DNA from: Anseranas semipalmata
Taxonomy: Eukaryota; Chordata; Aves; Anseriformes; Anseranatidae
DNA: 64,000 nt
Direction: 5' to 3'
Assembly (NCBI GenBank): GCA_013399115.1
Contig: VXAA01006433.1
Coordinates: 925,500 to 989,499 of the forward strand
Positions within the stretch are counted from its first letter, which is position 1. Each line of letters starts with the position of its first letter. The position numbers and the translations under genes are program-made. The notes below the pieces were generated by a model. That model was not told the origin of the DNA and searched no databases. It saw only the letters and a program-made list of their open reading frames with translations. Below are positions 1 to 12,900 of this stretch, piece by piece.

Positions 1-776
1 GGGGGGGGGTTAACAACATCCATAGAACTGTTAATGCCACAGCCAGTGGAAGTCTCTCTCAGCTTGGGCTCTAGCTGTTACAAGTTGAACAGACTTCTCT
101 CACAAGATACACCAACGCCATCTACTTCTGGAACAAAATGAAGGGCTAGAGCTGATATCCTGGACTTTTTTCTTTTTTGAAGGGAGAAAAATAAATTGAA
201 AAATAATATTAAAAATATCCAACTTCCCAAATCCTCTCCCCTGTCACAAAACAAGAGAAAAGCTGCAAACTTTTCCCCAATCCCCCTTTTATGTATGGTT
301 CAGATCCTCTTTCCGAGTTGTATTGTCACTTGTCTGGTTCAGCCCTGCAGTTACTCCTTCCTTTCTGTATGTGTGGAAGGGAACTCATACCTGCTCTGAA
401 GGGGACTGGTCACTCTTGGCTTATCTGACCCGTTGATTTTCAGACTCTAAGATCTGAATAATAAAGAGGACTTCTACTGAATTAGCAAGCTGTAGTCAAA
501 CTTCACTTCAGAAAAATACTTATTTGTCTGGACAAATAAGGTTTCCCTTGATTTAAACTAATACATTCCTTAGTCTTTTGCCTCTGAAGTACCTGAGGCT
601 TGGAACTGAAGAGATGAGGAGTAAGTCGTTCTTCGTGCTCCTAGTTGAAGCCTCCCCCTTTCCAGTCTTTCCTAGCTTTAGGCACCTGGCAGCTGAAGCC
701 CTGTTCCTGAGTTCGTAGTTGTTTAGAATTCCTTGGGATGATAACACAGCAATTTGAAGTCAGCTTTCCAAACGTG

Positions 777-796
777 TTTTTTTTTTTTTTTTTTTT
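777..796. repeat. Poly-T run (20 T)
   Basis: A mononucleotide T tract in non-coding DNA, followed by AACA. It may be the worn A-tail of an antisense retroelement, but no element body is recognisable beside it. Confidence 0.8.
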
Positions 797-3700
797 AACA
801 AATATGAGAGAAGGTTTATTGTTTGGGTTTTTGTTGTTTTGGGGGTGGATGTTGTTATTTGGGAACTTCTATTTCAGCTGTCCCTTTGCAGAAAATAACA
901 CTGGTTTAGAATAAACAGCTTCCTACAGGTCCGTATTCTCACTTCTTCTGTCTTCATAAAACTGCTGGTCATTGTATCTTTTTGCTGGAATAGACAAAAG
1001 CTTCGTTTTATCGGTAGCTCAATAATGTTTTTGCCAAAAAATGTTGATTTCTCTCCCCCCAATATTCCCCACCACCACCTTGCCCCGTGTGAAAATCCTG
1101 TATGAATTGCTCGTTTTTGAACAGCATGGCATCAAAATTAGTGCATTCTGACAAATGACTATTTGTATATCACATACCTTATGGAGACCAGGTTTTGTTT
1201 TGAAAAAAAATGTTGGGAGTAAAATGGAAAACTATATTCGGTGCGACAACACTATTTTTTTGTTTCCTGAGTGTTAATACTTAAATAAAAAGGTTTTTAA
1301 ATCTAATTTAGCATCTGGGACCTTCAGCTATCTGACCCACTGTCAGTTCACTTAGTCGCTTATGGGGAAGCCCAGAGGAAATTTATCAGAGATGTTACTG
1401 TTTGTTTCGGGCTGTTGTTTTTTCACTACAAAAAATAACACGAGCCTCGTGTGGCTGAGAGGATATTGCAGCATATTGGTTTTGCTTTTGGACAATTAGA
1501 ATGACCTTAAACTCCGAACAGCAAGTGAGTAGTAGCTTCATTTTTTGCTCAGCTAATGCCTGGGCATTTGGATGAGAATATATAGAAGCAGAATGTCTAA
1601 AACAGTGTGAATTTTCACTCTCTCCTGCACTGTAGTTTATATCAATATATGAATGCAATATGACATAGCGTGTTCATTAGGCTTGCACGAATTTATCATC
1701 TTGAGTCTAAATTTACAATTACTTTATTTTTTTTAATTACCAATGCAATAGGTTAGATAGATGGTTGGTGGAGAAAATGTGAAGCTCTTGAAAGGGTTGT
1801 AGCCTTTTTTAGAAGTAACAGGATGAGAATGTTCAGTAATAGGAACAGCTGGGGTTGAAGGACAGATTACACTGATAAAACGTATCTGACAGAACTAAGT
1901 AACTGATCTTTAGTCTGTAACTGATTTTGTGATGTATTCTCTTTTGTTTAGCATGAGGCATTTTTCAGTTGTTTGCTTAAACTGCAGGAAGCATACTTTA
2001 ATTTATTAAGCAGCAATGTTTTCTCTAGGTCTCAGAAGTCAGTCCGGCTGAATGTAACCTGAGTGGTTTTTCTTCCAGATTATGGAGACAGGCTAGAGCT
2101 TCAACTGGCAGGTCTTTCTTTTCCCCTGCGTGTATAACACAACTACCTGGTTCTCAGAAAAAGAGAAGGATGGCCTTTTAAATGTGTTCCAGTGTGCCTT
2201 CTGAGGAGGAGGAAAAAAAAACTGTTTTTTTGGTGTTTTTTTTTTCTTCACTAAACACAACCTTAAGGATCAGAATTAGTGCAGTGGATGACAGCCTCAG
2301 TAACTGCAGGATCATCTTCTACTAGAATTTGCTTTCTGTTAAGTCTTCCTCACCATTTGACAGCAACAAGATATTAGAGGTTCCTTCAAGAGGGGAAAAT
2401 TTGGACGGATTATATCTTTCAACATCTTCTTTACCCTGTGCTCCCAAAAACATTGCTTCCACACTGTTAGTAATACCTTTTATTACCTTGGAGAGATGCC
2501 AGGTTTTTGTGGTGCTCCCTCCCTGCCCCCTTTGGAAAGTCTGCTCGTGTGACTGTTACTTTTATAGGAACTGTAAATAATTAAATACTCCACATAAACA
2601 ACACCAAACATTTACTTACGCCCAGAGATATATTCGATAATTATCTGGTAGGTTGTTACGAGTGCTTGTAAAGAGATTTTTAGTCTTGAATTCTGTGAAT
2701 ACTAAAAGTATTTTTTCAGCTCGTTTTTAACTGTTTGTATACAGCACTCTAGGCTTTTTAGTTAACAATGAATTACAGTCAGCCCTACAGATGGACCCAC
2801 CAGACAGACACTTGCTTATTTGGAATCTGTTGTCCAGAAAGCATTTGAAATGTCTTTAGGATGAGGTGTGCATAGTCAGTGTTTTGGGGTTGTTTAAATT
2901 TAGGGCTGTAGCTTGAGGCCTGCTGTACTTAGGTCTGTACATCACTTTGTCATTACCATAGCTAATTGGTAACCATAGCTAGTTGGGGACTAGATTCTAA
3001 ACAATAGTAACATTTTCATTTATACTAGTAACAGAGAGGATACATTTCACTTCTTGGAACAAAATAAAAACTGCAGAGAAAAGTGTTTGTTTAAACTTCA
3101 TCGTTTAACTCTAAACTGTGCTTCTGGTGCAAAGGAATGAGACTGCAGCGCTTGGCGATTTGTGCTTTCGTGGAAGGGAAGGGTTCTCTGGCGAGGTTAT
3201 GTGTAGCAATAGGCATCCACAGCCAGTCTGGAGTAACGTGATTTCTCTAACAGTAGAGATCTAGATATTTCTATTCGATCAAATGTCTTGAGATTTATTA
3301 GAAGTTCAGAAGAGACAAATTCAAAATCAGTCAAGTGGATGAAGCTTGGTGTGACCAGAAGATGGCTTCCTTTGGAACCTTTATTACGTTCATGTGGGTA
3401 GGCCAAACACTGTTGACGTTCTTAAGTGTCTCCCTTTCTCATGTAACTGAGAAAAGGTGTTCTGTTTTCTTCAGGTTTATAGGTAAACTTCATTTTGGAA
3501 TTGTGGTAAGTGGTCTACGTAAAGCGTCCCATTCTAGTCCTTTTTTTTTTTATTTTATTATTTTATTTCCTTGAGCTTTTTCATTTATCAAACTTTCTCT
3601 TAAACTTTTCTTTTTTTTTCAAGGTTACTATGTATCCCACTCTGTGTCTTCAAAGAACTCATTTTCCTCTTCATTCTTCTTGCTAAAAGCAAAGGTTGTC

Positions 3701-6121
3701 TTTTAGTTAAGATGTTGCAGTTTGTTAGCTGTGTGCCGCATCCCCCAGAAGTTTGCATGCCTCCCTTTCTGTCCTGAAAATGTACAGGCCTATAGATTTT
3801 ACTGAGAGCTTTTTGAGGGAATATAGAACCCTTCTGCACTAAGTGGATATTGCAGAGCCACTGACACTAACATCCCATGGAACAGAGTGCTGTATCTTTG
3901 CTTTTTTAGTCACTTCAGGTTTGTCTGTTAAGTTTTAAAGAAACTTGCATTTGAAGTCCAGTCTCCTCTATTTTGGGGGTCAGATACCGGTCTGGGGGCA
4001 CTTTGGCCACTTACTGAATTGTGTAATTTTGTTGTGAGTTTACAAAGCATAAATAAATACTGATTTCCCCTATCCCTTGTGTTTAGGGTTTCAGTACAAC
4101 CATCACAGGGAGTATTCTTTTGTCGAGAGAATGGTTTTGACGTGGCTGTCCCTGTGTGGCGTATCCTCGTTCTTCTCGAGCAAGCCTGGAGAATCTTTCC
4201 TTCTTTAGCAAGCATCTGGTTGCTTTCTAGATAGTTTTTCATTTATCTCTCAAATCTCTCTCCTTTGTGTTTGATGTGTGGTATTGCTTTGAAATTTAAA
4301 TTGAATTGAACTTTATATTTGCATATCAGTTTCCAAGCTTATAATGCCTATTCTGTTAGTTTTCTGCGAAAGTAATTGTGTGTTTGATAACAGATGCAAT
4401 TTATGCGTGTTCTTAGCTGATCTTCAACTATATTAGGGTTGCTAATGCTCCTGTAAACTTTCCCCAAGTGCTTCAGCGCCTGTTTCCAGGATATATACGC
4501 TTAGGATAAGTAGGAACTTATTGCTTCTGTGTCTTTTTTTGTTTAAGAGAAATGTTAAGGCATTATTTTTATGATATTCAGTTCAAATTATTTTCCCACT
4601 TCACATACTTTAATGAGTTATTTCTGTGTTCTTTTGCATGTAGTTGCATTTGGCATAATTTCTGTAAAAAGACATTCATAGAACTGTAGAAACAACATCA
4701 AATGAGCATCTGTACAATACGTTTCCTAGGCAGAAATATTTTGGGTAGCTATTGTTCCCTGTCTAAATCCTATTTTCCTTTTTAATATTAAGCACAGATG
4801 CCCTGAAGACTTTTTTAATATTAAGCTAAAATTTATTTCTTATCTCTTAAGGAAAACTTTGACTGTTGCAGGCACTGGTGGTTTTCCTTTGGTTTCAATA
4901 TAGTGTTTGTAAGGAAGTCTCCCTGTGAAGGGATTAAAAGTTTTGTCTGTTGGCACTTATAATAACTAAATCTGCATTTTGGGATCTTCCACCATAGATT
5001 GTCTCTCTTTTCTTTTTTTTTCTTTCTTCCTTTCCCTCTCTTCAGCAGTGTTTTCCCATCTCCCACTTTAATGAAATCCCCTGCTAAAAATGACCCCTTC
5101 CTGCACGAGTCCATGTGGAACAGCACCTGAAAGAGAACAACCTGATGGGAAGGAAAGGAGAGCACAGTTGAACAGATAGGACAAACTTCAGTAGAAGGCA
5201 GTCAGATCCACTCTTGCTACAACCATGGGGTAGAAAAGATCCTAAATATTAAGCTACTATTTTGCACCTACTTACTGTAGGTGTTGAATGCCTCCGTCCA
5301 CCCATTTTGAAATTTAAAGAAACAAAATGTGTTTTTTTATTGCCATTCTTATTAGCTTGTATTCATAACAGTATGCAAAAGGGACACCTTTTAGTAGATT
5401 GCAGCTAATGGAAACTTACTGCAGACAGTTTCGTGGAATACTGCACTAATTGTCAAATTGTACTGATGCCTTCAAATTAAGTTGACATTTTCATTTTTAT
5501 TTAAAATTCTGCAGCTTTAAAGATACAGACAATTTTACTACATTGATTCCTAGTACAAATTTTTTAGTTAACAATGTCATACCTCTGTATGATTTTATTC
5601 AAAAGAATGCCTGATGATGATAGTAGTTAATAGACTTAATTGGCCATGTGTACGCATCACATCTTCCAAGTTGATTGTTTGACCAACAGTTGGTTGTTTG
5701 AGAATCTATTTCTAATTATCAGTTGTTATCAGCAAGACTGCAATTTATAGAGCCTAATTACAGAAATGGAAACTGTTAATGTGAAGCTTATTTCACAGTG
5801 CATCAGCACTATCTGAAGTCATACACGTCTGAATTCATAAGAGGAGCCTATAGTGCTAGTGTATACAGGGTATAATAGTATATACCAGCCTGCTTTGATC
5901 TTAGAAATTGGAGAAGTAGGACATTCTAAGCCATCAGATACATGGTCTAACATTTTCCAGGAGAGAAAGGTATAGCGATTCACCTCTGCTGGAAGTAATG
6001 AGAAACGGTGAACTTCTGGAAGGAAGGAATGTTATCTATGTTATGTGTTATCTAATAGAATCTGGACAGCTAGAAGGTGGAAATTATTTGAAAGTGCCTC
6101 ACAGAATTCACTGAAGGCTTT

Positions 6122-6152
<31 letters not shown>

Positions 6153-6197
6153 ATATGTGTGTGTATATATATATACATATATATATATACACACACT
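6122..6197. repeat. Compound (TG)n/(TATG)n/(TA)n/(CA)n microsatellite
   Basis: An alternating purine-pyrimidine tract that moves from TG repeats through TATG to TA and ends in CA. The half at 6157-6196 is self-complementary: eight bases of GT pair with eight bases of AC around an AT core. It is likely to be length-polymorphic. Confidence 0.9.
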
Positions 6198-6738
6198 GCT
6201 GAAGGGTGAGCTTCTAGTTACGGGTGAGGGTGAGAACATGACTGCTATTCCAACTTTTAATCTATCAGAGCAGACCAATAAAACTGTGTAAGGGGGGAAA
6301 TAGTTTTGTTTTACTCATGAAAAATAAATGCAGACCAGTCCATCCTCTTCTGTAGGATGACAGCCTCCAGCATAGGAGTTACAGAAGCTAATAAAAGCCT
6401 AAAAGAAATATTCGATGTGTTCTTGGTACTATGATCTGGGGATGTGTAAAGTTTCAGGGAAGTAAACAAAAATTTTCTGGGGGCAGTGTGGAAGGTAACA
6501 CAGTAGTTCGTTGCCCAGTTCTCCTCCTCTTTGTGCCATTGGTACTGCTTTGTTTCCTGTTCAGTGTTAGCTGCAGCTTGTTGCTGATCTCACTGGTTAA
6601 AAAATAAATAAATATAATACTCCTCGACCTAGCTGGTCAGGGATGAGAGCTGAGATGCATGGAGTGAGTGCCACTGCTGTTTGCAGCCAGTAGGAATGGA
6701 GGCTTTAGAGACGGAGCGCAGAAGTAGCAGAAGAGGAG

Positions 6739-6816
6739 AATAACAAGGAAGTTTTAGACCTGTCATGGCAGTAGCAGTCTCAGTACCAAAATATCTTTTT
6801 ATATAAACTGTTTTTG

Positions 6817-6877
<61 letters not shown>

Positions 6878-6944
6878 TTCATCATCTTTTGGTGCTGAGA
6901 CTGCTACAGTCTGTGACAGGTCTAAATCTTCCTGTACTTGTTAC
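6739..6944. repeat. Imperfect inverted duplication flanking a T48 run
   Basis: The left arm (about 6739-6791) and the right arm (about 6887-6944) are reverse complements with small gaps. Matching blocks include TTTAGACCTGTCA at 6753-6765, GTAGCAGTCTCAG at 6771-6783 and ACCAAAA at 6785-6791, with their complements on the right. The spacer holds an uninterrupted run of 48 T (6822-6869) and AT-rich sequence. The layout resembles a palindromic MITE-like element or a local inverted duplication. I do not recognise a named family. Confidence 0.75.
6822..6869. repeat. Poly-T run (48 T)
   Basis: The longest mononucleotide tract in the window, lying in the loop of the inverted duplication described for 6739-6944. 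Its true length is uncertain because runs of this size are error-prone in most assemblies. Confidence 0.9.
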
Positions 6945-9900
6945 ATTATTTCCAATGCTTGGTATACTATATAAAAGTGTGTTGTGTATCTCTCTATATG
7001 TGTGTATATATACATGCATATATGTATATGAACCTTGTCACTTAAACATTTAGGGTCATGATCTCCTGTTGGTGAGGAATAGTAACATCCCAAGGTCCTG
7101 CCTCCCCTCCCTGGAGCCCCGAGGCAGAAGTACTGCTCCATCTGCCTTCCAGCCTGACTTGGCGTGCAGGATTCCTCAGAGCGGGAGCTGGAGAGCTGGA
7201 AGTGCAGGCGGGGGGTTACCATTCCGCAGCAGTACTGCTGAGCTTCGTGGTAATGTACAGGCGGGGTAGTGAGAGTGTATGATAATTAGCATATCATAAT
7301 AGCTGTCTTTTTCTACCCCTCTGCTTAGAAAATGTTTTTCTTCCTTCCTTGTGTTCTGGCAGTGGCTGTGCACCAGTCCAGAAATACCATGGCATTCGTG
7401 CTGCTGATTTAAAAGCTGCATTTTTCTGCTAGCACTGTGAACTAACTTACTGATTTTTTTTGTTGTTGTGTTCACAGCGTCAAACTGAAGAACTAAAAAT
7501 GTTTAGAAAGGAAACTAATATCTTTACAGTACAAATGGTTTTATACTACTTTTGTCTCAAATATCAGAATTTGAGCGTAGAAAACTTTTATTTTGGGAGT
7601 AGTCTCTCTGTGTTAGAGAATGTTAATGGTGGAAGTGATTAAAATCCATACAGCCATTTTACAGTGTGTTCACAGCCTCAGAATGCTGTTGCGTCAGTTA
7701 CTTGTGAATTGCTAACGAGGAGCTCAATCTAGGCTCCGCGTTCTGGTGGCTGTGCGTGGTGGCTGGCTGGGTGTCACTGACAGCCCGGCGCCCAGCTGTT
7801 GATGTTCTGTTGTCTAAGTGGCTTCAGCAAGTGCCTCAACAGACCGCTTCCGCGCGGCCCTACGAACGCCCGAGCCATCAGCTGAGTGCCTGTGCTGAAA
7901 GCTCCCTAAAGATGCAAACAGAGCCTTGCATGAGAAATTACGGAAAGCACGCCTTCAGTAACTGCATGATGAAGGAAATATCAATAGGATGCAGGTATGT
8001 CAGTTCAGAAATAGCGTGTTTAAATAATACCTGAAAGGAGAAGAACAAAACGTCTGTAGGCAAATTACAGTTTGGTTTTCCTTTTTACCCAAAGCCATTT
8101 TAAGGCCTAATCAATTTACAGGGATCATTGGTGTGTCTCAATCTCTTCTTTCTTTAAACGTCGACTTTAAAAATACTCCTTTTTCTTGTATCGTCTGGTT
8201 TAATAGTGGCATTCTTCCTAACTTTTATTGGATATTCTAGTTGTGCTAGGATTGGAGAACCATTATGAATTGTTCTGATAAAACCAGGCAGTTTCCTTAG
8301 TTCACAAAAATGGAGATGTCTGTCTTTTTAACAGTGCTACTGTTATTTCAATTGTAATGAGTAACTATAAGTAAGATTAAGAATTTTTTTTATGAAAAAC
8401 TTTGAACTGAATAGACTTCAGGTCAAGATAGGATGACTGTTTACAGTAGGCTACAAAGAAATGTGTTTTCCTATGCAGGATGTTGCCGACTTTATTGTGG
8501 ATCAAATCTCCTTTTCTTGAGATAACAAATAGTCGTGGGTGGTTATTTAAAACTTGTGGCAGTTGATTTCATGAAGATCACCGGTCACTTCAATTTTCTT
8601 TGAGTTTCTGTACTAGCGCAGCAGACATCAGAACTGCTAGTAGACAGTTTTGAAACTTTGATTTATTATTTACTGATATTTATAATGAACAGATTTTTTT
8701 AAACTGCCAAATAATGCATGTATATATCTTGTCTCTGTGATATAATGTTTTGTGAAGCCATGGAAACTCATAGGTAAGCATATTGGTACCAGCCCATGTA
8801 AAATTTTGTGGCATTTCTCTTGTTTGTTGTTGTTCTGTTTTGTGTGTATGCGCGTTTGTATGTTTTTTGTTTTTTGTACTTTTTGCAAGGTGAGACCCTA
8901 ATGGTGTGATAACTCCCCAAGTTTGTCACTCTTGTTTTAAGGGGGGGGTGGAAAATGCCTGTTATTTGAAGCTTTGGCTTCATAGCTTTTCTAATTACCA
9001 AACCCATTTCCTAATCTTTAGTATCTGTGGCCCTAAACAGAATCTTTCTGACTTGTTAACTAGCAGTCTGCTCCTACTGTCCGCTGTTGAAATTTGTGCC
9101 TCTTTGAGACCCTTTTTTCCCCACTGTTCTTATACATGTAAATACAAAAGGAAATGTAAACTTGCATGTTCTAAGAATATAATCTGAATTCTGTATTTAA
9201 AAAACAAAATTTCTTTGCTGTGTGCAGTTCTGAATGGCTGTTTTCTGAATGGAATGAAGGCGTACATCTTTCAAGAAGGCTGCTGTTTGAAGGGTATCTA
9301 TTGATAATAGGAATACTTTGGTTTATTTACTTCTTTGGTTTGTTAACTTAAAATACCCTCTTCAAAATACTATTGAAAAACATCAATCTTACATTTTGAG
9401 GTTGATGTTTCATGTTTAGACAAACTAAAGATAGAAAGTGAGGAGTTGGGGTTTGTGACCCATGAAATGGCTTGAAGTTGGTGTGGGGATATGGATGCAG
9501 AACTGTGCATGCATCTGCAGCAGAGCTCCCGGAGTAGAAACAGCTTAAGAGACAGGAGGAGTTTTTCTGCTGTCAGTTAGGTTTCTCTGAACGATGTGAG
9601 CTAAGCCAGCAAAATCTTCCGTCAGCATAGCTGTGTCTATAGAGCTTTTGCTGGTACAGCAATGTCATGTGAGAAGGGCATTCATTTTTCACCTCCCAAG
9701 CCAACAGAACTATGCTAGCAAAACTAAAGATAAGTCATGTTGTATTTCATAAGCATTTCTAAATAGTTTTTAGCTGTTTCTGAAGTGTGTGGTTTTTGAA
9801 ATGTTAATGCTATAATGTTCAGGCTAAATGGCTTCTGTCTGCCAATGTAAGTTGCCCTGTGCAGGTACTTGCCTGTGAGACAGCGATATCAAAAATAGTT

Positions 9901-10925
9901 TTCATCTAACTGTCTTGAAGTCTGCTTCAGAAACACTTTTCTTTCCCTCTGTCTCCTCCTTCAGCTGAAAAAGGAAAGGTGAGAACAGAACTGATCCTAA
10001 TGTTGCTGCGAGTTCAAATAATGTATAAACTACTTAGATTGTTTTAGTTACTCGAATGAGAGTGGAGTAGCCACAGAGTTGCGTTTTATAACAATACGCA
10101 TAAGCTAGTCAAGTTGGTTTTCATCCAGTACAGATTGTTCAATGCTGGAATTTTAATTTCATCGGAAACCCTGAATCTGTTGAAACACGTGGATTGAACT
10201 TCCCTGGTCTGTCAGGGGGACTTCTCTTGTTCATGATGTTATATAGTTCCCCTAGGCAAAACAAGGATTGCATTTTTTTAGGCAGTATCCTGGTATGCCA
10301 GCCTTTTTCTTCTCCTAAAATGGTTAAGGTTGTCTGTATTTCTTTGTATTAAAAGTGCATATTTTGGCACCGTACGGAAACAACTAAAGCCTGCTAGATT
10401 TAGTATTAGCTGGAAGCACCTTAGAGGAACCTCTTTGCCGCCTTATGTTGTAGCAGTGGTTGCATCCTGAGGACTGTTCCGTTTGCCATGAGGAAACCAG
10501 GCAAAGTTGTTTACTTCCTTGGATGTACTTTGCTCTGAATATTCGTGTCCTAAAAGTCCAAAGTGAAGTCCAAGAAGAGAACTAATAAAAGAACAACAGT
10601 GCTGTGTGCGGAGTGGAATGGCTGACCCTCGTGAGGATCCAGTGCTCCAGGTGACGCTGCGGAAGCACTATATAGTGCCGATGCTTTCAGGCCATCAGCG
10701 TACATTTAAACCTTCCTAGGGCAGAATTTTGGAGTTATGGATTAAGGTAGCTCTAGTCTTACTAGTTCTTAAATTCCATATTGTCATGTATGCAGGTATA
10801 TTCCTGAAATTGTTATCTTGATAATTCTTTGTCACTGACTGTCAGCTAAGGGTTTCTATTACATTCAGTAGAAGACTAAGAGTAGGTAAGGTAGGGTTAA
10901 AAAGGTTTAGTTTATTGCTCAGAAT

Positions 10926-10946
10926 AAAAAAAAAAAGGGGGGGGGG
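10926..10946. repeat. A11-G10 homopurine tract
   Basis: Eleven A followed directly by ten G on the + strand. This is non-coding simple sequence. Confidence 0.85.
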
Positions 10947-12873
10947 AATACAGGCAGGGTGCTGGTCGCAAATAATGTGTCTTCGCTTCTCACGTGCCTA
11001 TCACTGTGAGAGGTGTCCTCATTTTGGCTGTCAGCAATCTTATGAACAATGGTAGTGTCCTAGCTTATAGCCTGACTGTGACAGAGGAGCACTATATTGT
11101 ATTTAAAAATTGTTTGAGAGATTGTAGTATGCACAACTTGTCAGAAGAGAAGAGGAGGTCTTCTAGTATAATGAACTACAGGACTGTGAGGGCAGGTTTC
11201 ATTTTTTTCTGATGTGCAACGTTATTGTGTACAAACAATAAAGGGCTGCTAACCTGTACCCAAGGGTGTATAGGTTTGAAGTAGCTAGGTGTTTGAGAGA
11301 GATCTGCTGAATCTTGGTGTTGTGGCGTAAGACAATGTCCGTCTTTCCTTCCTCTTTCTCTCAAGGCCGTTGGCTTTGCACCGAAGCCAGTGGCAGGGAT
11401 GGCAGTATGGCTGTGCCTTGGTCATGCAAGTGCAGAGCTCTGCATCTTGGTGTATGCTGCCGGTGGAGGTCTGGGTGAGCTTAGGCACCAGGCCAAGCAG
11501 GAGTGCTTGAGGTGTAAAAACATTCTCTTCTGCCAACTTTTGCTGGTGTAGCAGTCCCGCTGACAGAGCGACAGGACAGGTAAATGGGAGAGCAGATGTG
11601 TAAAGCCAGTGCGGCAAGATTAACTAGGGCATACCTATAGGAGTCTTTTCTCAGGTTCGCAGCTCAGCGATTTCCTTCTGTCTTCTGACTTTCCTTTGGA
11701 GACAGGTTGCTCAATAAGTCTACAAATATCCTGTGGTAAACTCGGTGCTATTCTTGTCCAGTTGGCATTTTTTTTAGTGATGTCTACACACTCAATAAGT
11801 GGTGGGACATAATTTGCACAGACAAGGGAATGTATCCAGCCCTTAATTAATTTTGGAAGATGCAGAGCAACTCCATGTTATGCTTTTGTGTTTGCATTTA
11901 TCATTGTACTGTTTCTTTGAAAATCTGATTACTAAATAGCTTGCTAATTGAATCAAATAAAAAGTATTTTGTAATGCTAATGCAGTAAATAGCTTTCAGT
12001 TGTTAACTGATTACTGTGTAACTTAAAGATCTCTGTAGATAGTAGCATCGGTAGAATCATAAATCTTTGATTTAAATGTATTAAAGTCAGTGCAGCATGG
12101 ATTCATTTGCACAGCATTTTTCAGTACATAGATGTAAACAATCAGGGATTTTTTTGATTCACACTTCAAAAACGAACAAAGTTTTTATTTAAATGCCATG
12201 CTATTAATCATTTCTGCATGATACGGTTTAGTAGGGAACCCAGAATTCCTTGCTCCCTAGTTAGTCATTTAACGGCTCTCAAATTTGAGACATAAGAGAT
12301 AATGTAGAAAGTATGTGCACAGAGTTATTTGTATGTTGGCTTTTTGGAAAAAGGGAGCAGCTGCCTGAATAATTCCACTTCCTCTGTTTCATAATTGTAC
12401 AGAGCTGCTTTGCATTTTCTGCTAAATGAATGTTAGTTGTCAGATCAGCTGCTGTGTTTTTCTGAAAGCTGTGTGGTAGCTTCCAGAAGCCTTTGAATCC
12501 ATGGGCCACAGGGGTAAAGCACTGAGAGGGGGAGAGCAAAGCATCGATTGCAGACCCTGGCTCGTGGATCTTGGAGCATCAGTGGGTGCAGCTTGGCCTG
12601 TTGGCAGGCAGGAGAATTGTGGCTTCCTCTGGAATCCTCCCTTGCTCTCCAAGTTGGGATTTTTAGGATTGTGTGTTGTTGTTTTGTTTGTTTTAATTTT
12701 CCTTCTCCCTTGCTCTCCTTTTTCACCTGAGGCAGTTTCTTCCAGGCCTTCTCCCGCGCCTCCCCTAAGGAAGGTGTCCCAGAAGGGACTAATCTGTTCT
12801 AAATATTGTCATTTTGCCCAGCTTTTGTCTTGGAATTCATCACCAGGCTATCAGTCAATAGACGGTTTGCTGG

Positions 12874-12900
12874 GTTTTGTTTTGTTTTGTTTTGTTTTTT
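12874..12900. repeat. (TTTTG)n simple repeat
   Basis: About four TTTTG units followed by a T run, in the region before the first exon. Confidence 0.8.

Noticed and set aside
3928..4242. 104-codon minus-strand open frame
   Set aside because: No recognised similarity, no regulatory or splice context, and composition like the surrounding DNA.
6814..7053. Open frame with a long phenylalanine run
   Set aside because: Purely the translation of the T48 homopolymer.
7080..7880. Mildly GC-rich stretches (7080-7265, 7730-7880) considered as a CpG-island promoter or alternative first exon
   Set aside because: CpG density is low and patchy, no convincing donor follows, and the extent is too short for a typical island.
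11003..11010. CACTGTGA, a perfect miR-128 seed match, in the 5' region
   Set aside because: It lies in presumed intron, and an 8-mer is expected by chance in 64 kb.
11285..11617. 110-codon minus-strand open frame
   Set aside because: Overlaps other short frames and has no recognised motif. Its length is within chance for 64 kb of DNA.
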